From contig NW_002060944.1 in assembly GCF_000150275.1 (NCBI RefSeq), positions 3,228,229-3,292,228 of the forward strand: a DNA stretch of 64,000 bases, written 5' to 3'. A program made the translations under genes and the position numbers. Shown here one piece after another: positions 62,283 through 64,000 of this stretch. Position 1 is the stretch's first letter. Each line of letters starts with the position of its first letter. This DNA comes from Trichoplax adhaerens (taxonomy: Eukaryota > Placozoa > Uniplacotomia > Trichoplacea > Trichoplacidae). Below the pieces are notes generated by a model. It did no database searches, was not told the origin of the DNA, and worked only from the letters and a program-made list of their open reading frames with translations.

Positions 62283-62808
62283 CACACTGTGTTTCTATGA
62301 CTCCCTCCGTCCCTCGTGATTCGATTGGACCATAGCGAGCTCATCCACAAGTTAGTATACTATCTTAAAACAGAGCTAATAAGTTAGTAAACATACTAGG
62401 ATAATTAGTCTCTTACGGTATCGTATAGAGTACCAGTGCAGCTGTTGCTGCAGCGAAAAGCAGCTGGATGAGGCAAAGTTCATAACAGAAAATACTCGCT
62501 TCAATTTCTATACGGTAGTATAGTAAGTTTTGAGCTGTATTATACAATATATACACGACAGTATCAAATCTTTGCCAAACTACTACGTCCAATGTTTACA
62601 ACCTTTGGCTTCGCTAACTCTCGGCTATTAGCATCTGCTTTTGCATTTTGTGATATTATGACTTAATTAAAAGCGATCAAAAGCCTCATCGAGTATTTCA
62701 ATCTATCCAGAAGACGGCACCATACATTGGCCATCTTTACCTTATCAAATCTAGTCGCTAATGCATCGATATCATCGCCAGTAAATTGCATGTTGATGAT
62801 TTGGAGCT
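62283..62808. promoter_or_regulatory. Divergent promoter region, DNAAF5 / GTF3C5
   Basis: 526 bases between head-to-head start codons. It is locally less AT-rich near 62290-62350 and 62440-62470 (GCAGCTGTTGCTGCAG is a near palindrome) than the surroundings. No TATA box is assigned. Confidence 0.55.
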
Positions 62809-63887
62809 ATGGACAACGATAAAAAAACGTATAATTTGACCGTTGGCAAAAGGACATTCGTTATGGTGGAATTCCCTGGTATCTGATTAGTAATTTACTA
62901 ATTGAATAATCTTTAGCAGCTATTAGTCTAATCGTTTTATTCTTAAAATTTATGATTATCTAGACATGTAGCTAATATCATGCAATGACTTGGAATAATA
63001 AGTATACAGTGCTTAACCATTTTATATTGACTAGTAGCAAAATTGACTTCTAAAAGTATTTGGGCGTAGCAATGTAACGATGAATTCTTGTAGCATCCTT
63101 AAATAGCCAACTAATCTATAAATCTTTAGCAATCAGTAGCCTAAATTTTTTAACCTAAAATCTACCACCTCAGCTAATACTGTACGGCGAGTTTCTGATA
63201 AATATTATTAGCTGGCTAATTCATAAATCTTGAAATAATAAGTAACCTGACCAATTAATTTTAAATGCTCATATCGACAGCTAAAGAATATCATCATCGG
63301 CTCTAGCTAATGCAATCCGATATATCCTACTTACTTTGAATTTAATACCTATAAAGTAACTTCTGATATGATAGTGACATACTCTACTTCAAAATTTAAA
63401 ATAGTAGTTTTTCAATTGGATATTAATGTATCGCATAATTGCAATATGGATTAAATTAAGTCAATTCCTTGCTGTAATTGTTCCAGGTCTTGTTAAAAAC
63501 CCCATCAAAGCAGTCCAATGTCTTGGAGGCCGCGATAAATTAGATCAGGCAAGAATTTCGACACATTAGCCAAATTATTTATGTGAACGATGAACGATCT
63601 TGATCGAACTAGCTAACAAATTCTGTGTACTTACCTGCTGTGAGACTTATTTATCATGGATTCCAATATTAGCTTAAAAAGTATATTTTGCCTTTATTAG
63701 ACAATAGCTGATCCCAATATGAGATTAGCACTAAATTTTCGACCGGAAGATGAATTTTGCCATCCTACTTATGGTGATAGATCAGATTCAACGCGTACTT
63801 TATTATTACATGTAAAGCATAAAAAATCGGATGGAACAGTCAGGCTAAACATTTTAGGCAATATTAAAACAATTTATAGCTTTCAAG
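62809..63887 (+). CDS. GTF3C5: TFIIIC subunit 5 (Tau95-type), 5' part only
   Basis: Exons 62809-62878, 63487-63548 and 63701-63887, continuing beyond the window. The protein starts M-D-N-D-K-K, then has VEFPGLVKNPIKAVQCLGG, then MRLALNFRPEDEFCHPTYGD and LLLHVKHKK. GTF3C5/Sfc1/Tau95 proteins begin with the same V-E-Y-P-G-x-V ... L-G-G ... L-x-F-R-P-x-D-x-x-x-H-P-x-x-G-D layout. This subunit binds the A-box side of tRNA-type promoters for RNA polymerase III. Phases are 1, 0 and 1. The second intron begins with GC rather than GT (63549-63550); both the reading frame and the family alignment require it. Confidence 0.9.
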
Positions 63888-64000
63888 GTTAGATTGATTA
63901 AATGAATTATCTAATACCAAAATTTTATTCATGATACCTATGCATGTATTCGTAACATATTCGTTTAGTTAACGACGACAGCCGGTATAAAACTTGCTCG

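Noticed and set aside
1-64000. tRNA, rRNA or intact transposon genes
   Set aside because: No cloverleaf with A and B boxes, no rRNA sequence and no transposase or reverse transcriptase motifs were seen by eye; a tRNA scan and a profile search would be decisive.

Overview
The window is intron-rich, AT-rich eukaryotic DNA with GT-AG introns, many of them short. The gene content is animal: a Vav-type guanine nucleotide exchange factor, a SMYD3-like methyltransferase, the ciliary dynein assembly factor DNAAF5, mitoribosomal mS31, TFIIIC subunit GTF3C5, and extracellular D8C/EGF/SRCR/MAM modules. Compact introns and the old-fashioned gene set suggest an early-branching animal. A placozoan is my best guess, but that is inference. 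All gene models were read by eye from splice signals, phase continuity and family motifs.

Region 1 (1-28000, + strand) is an array of exon-encoded extracellular modules: D8C (uromodulin-like, split over two exons), EGF, calcium-binding EGF, SRCR and MAM. Nearly all exons are symmetric phase 1-1. There are three paralogous segments in the same order. Segment A (766-13314) has open exons throughout and runs into a 983-base assembly gap. Segment B (about 16600-22840) is a decayed copy, with stops, frameshifts, a deletion fusing two exons and a 40-bp tandem duplication; it ends in an open MAM domain where A has SRCR domains. Segment C (about 24930-27980) keeps four open exons and then decays. This is a birth-and-death cluster of a receptor-like or matrix-like family, and part of it may lie upstream of base 1.

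Region 2 (28000-40400) has a GTAC/TACTGTAC-palindrome-rich intergenic stretch, followed by a complete 31-exon vav gene (30518-40372, 799 codons). Its order is CH, acidic tyrosine motif, DH, PH, C1, SH2, SH3; it lacks the first SH3 of vertebrate VAVs.

Region 3 (42300-49250, - strand) has an unidentified gene of at least five phase-0 exons and a patatin-fold gene whose catalytic Ser and Asp both look replaced. Degenerate tandem repeats fill introns and spacers here and up to 51150.

Region 4 (51400-64000) is dense housekeeping: SMYD3-like (-), sharing a 0.5 kb divergent promoter region with mS31 (+); mS31 converges on DNAAF5 (-, 20 exons, 858 codons); DNAAF5 shares a 0.5 kb divergent promoter region with GTF3C5 (+, 5' part only).
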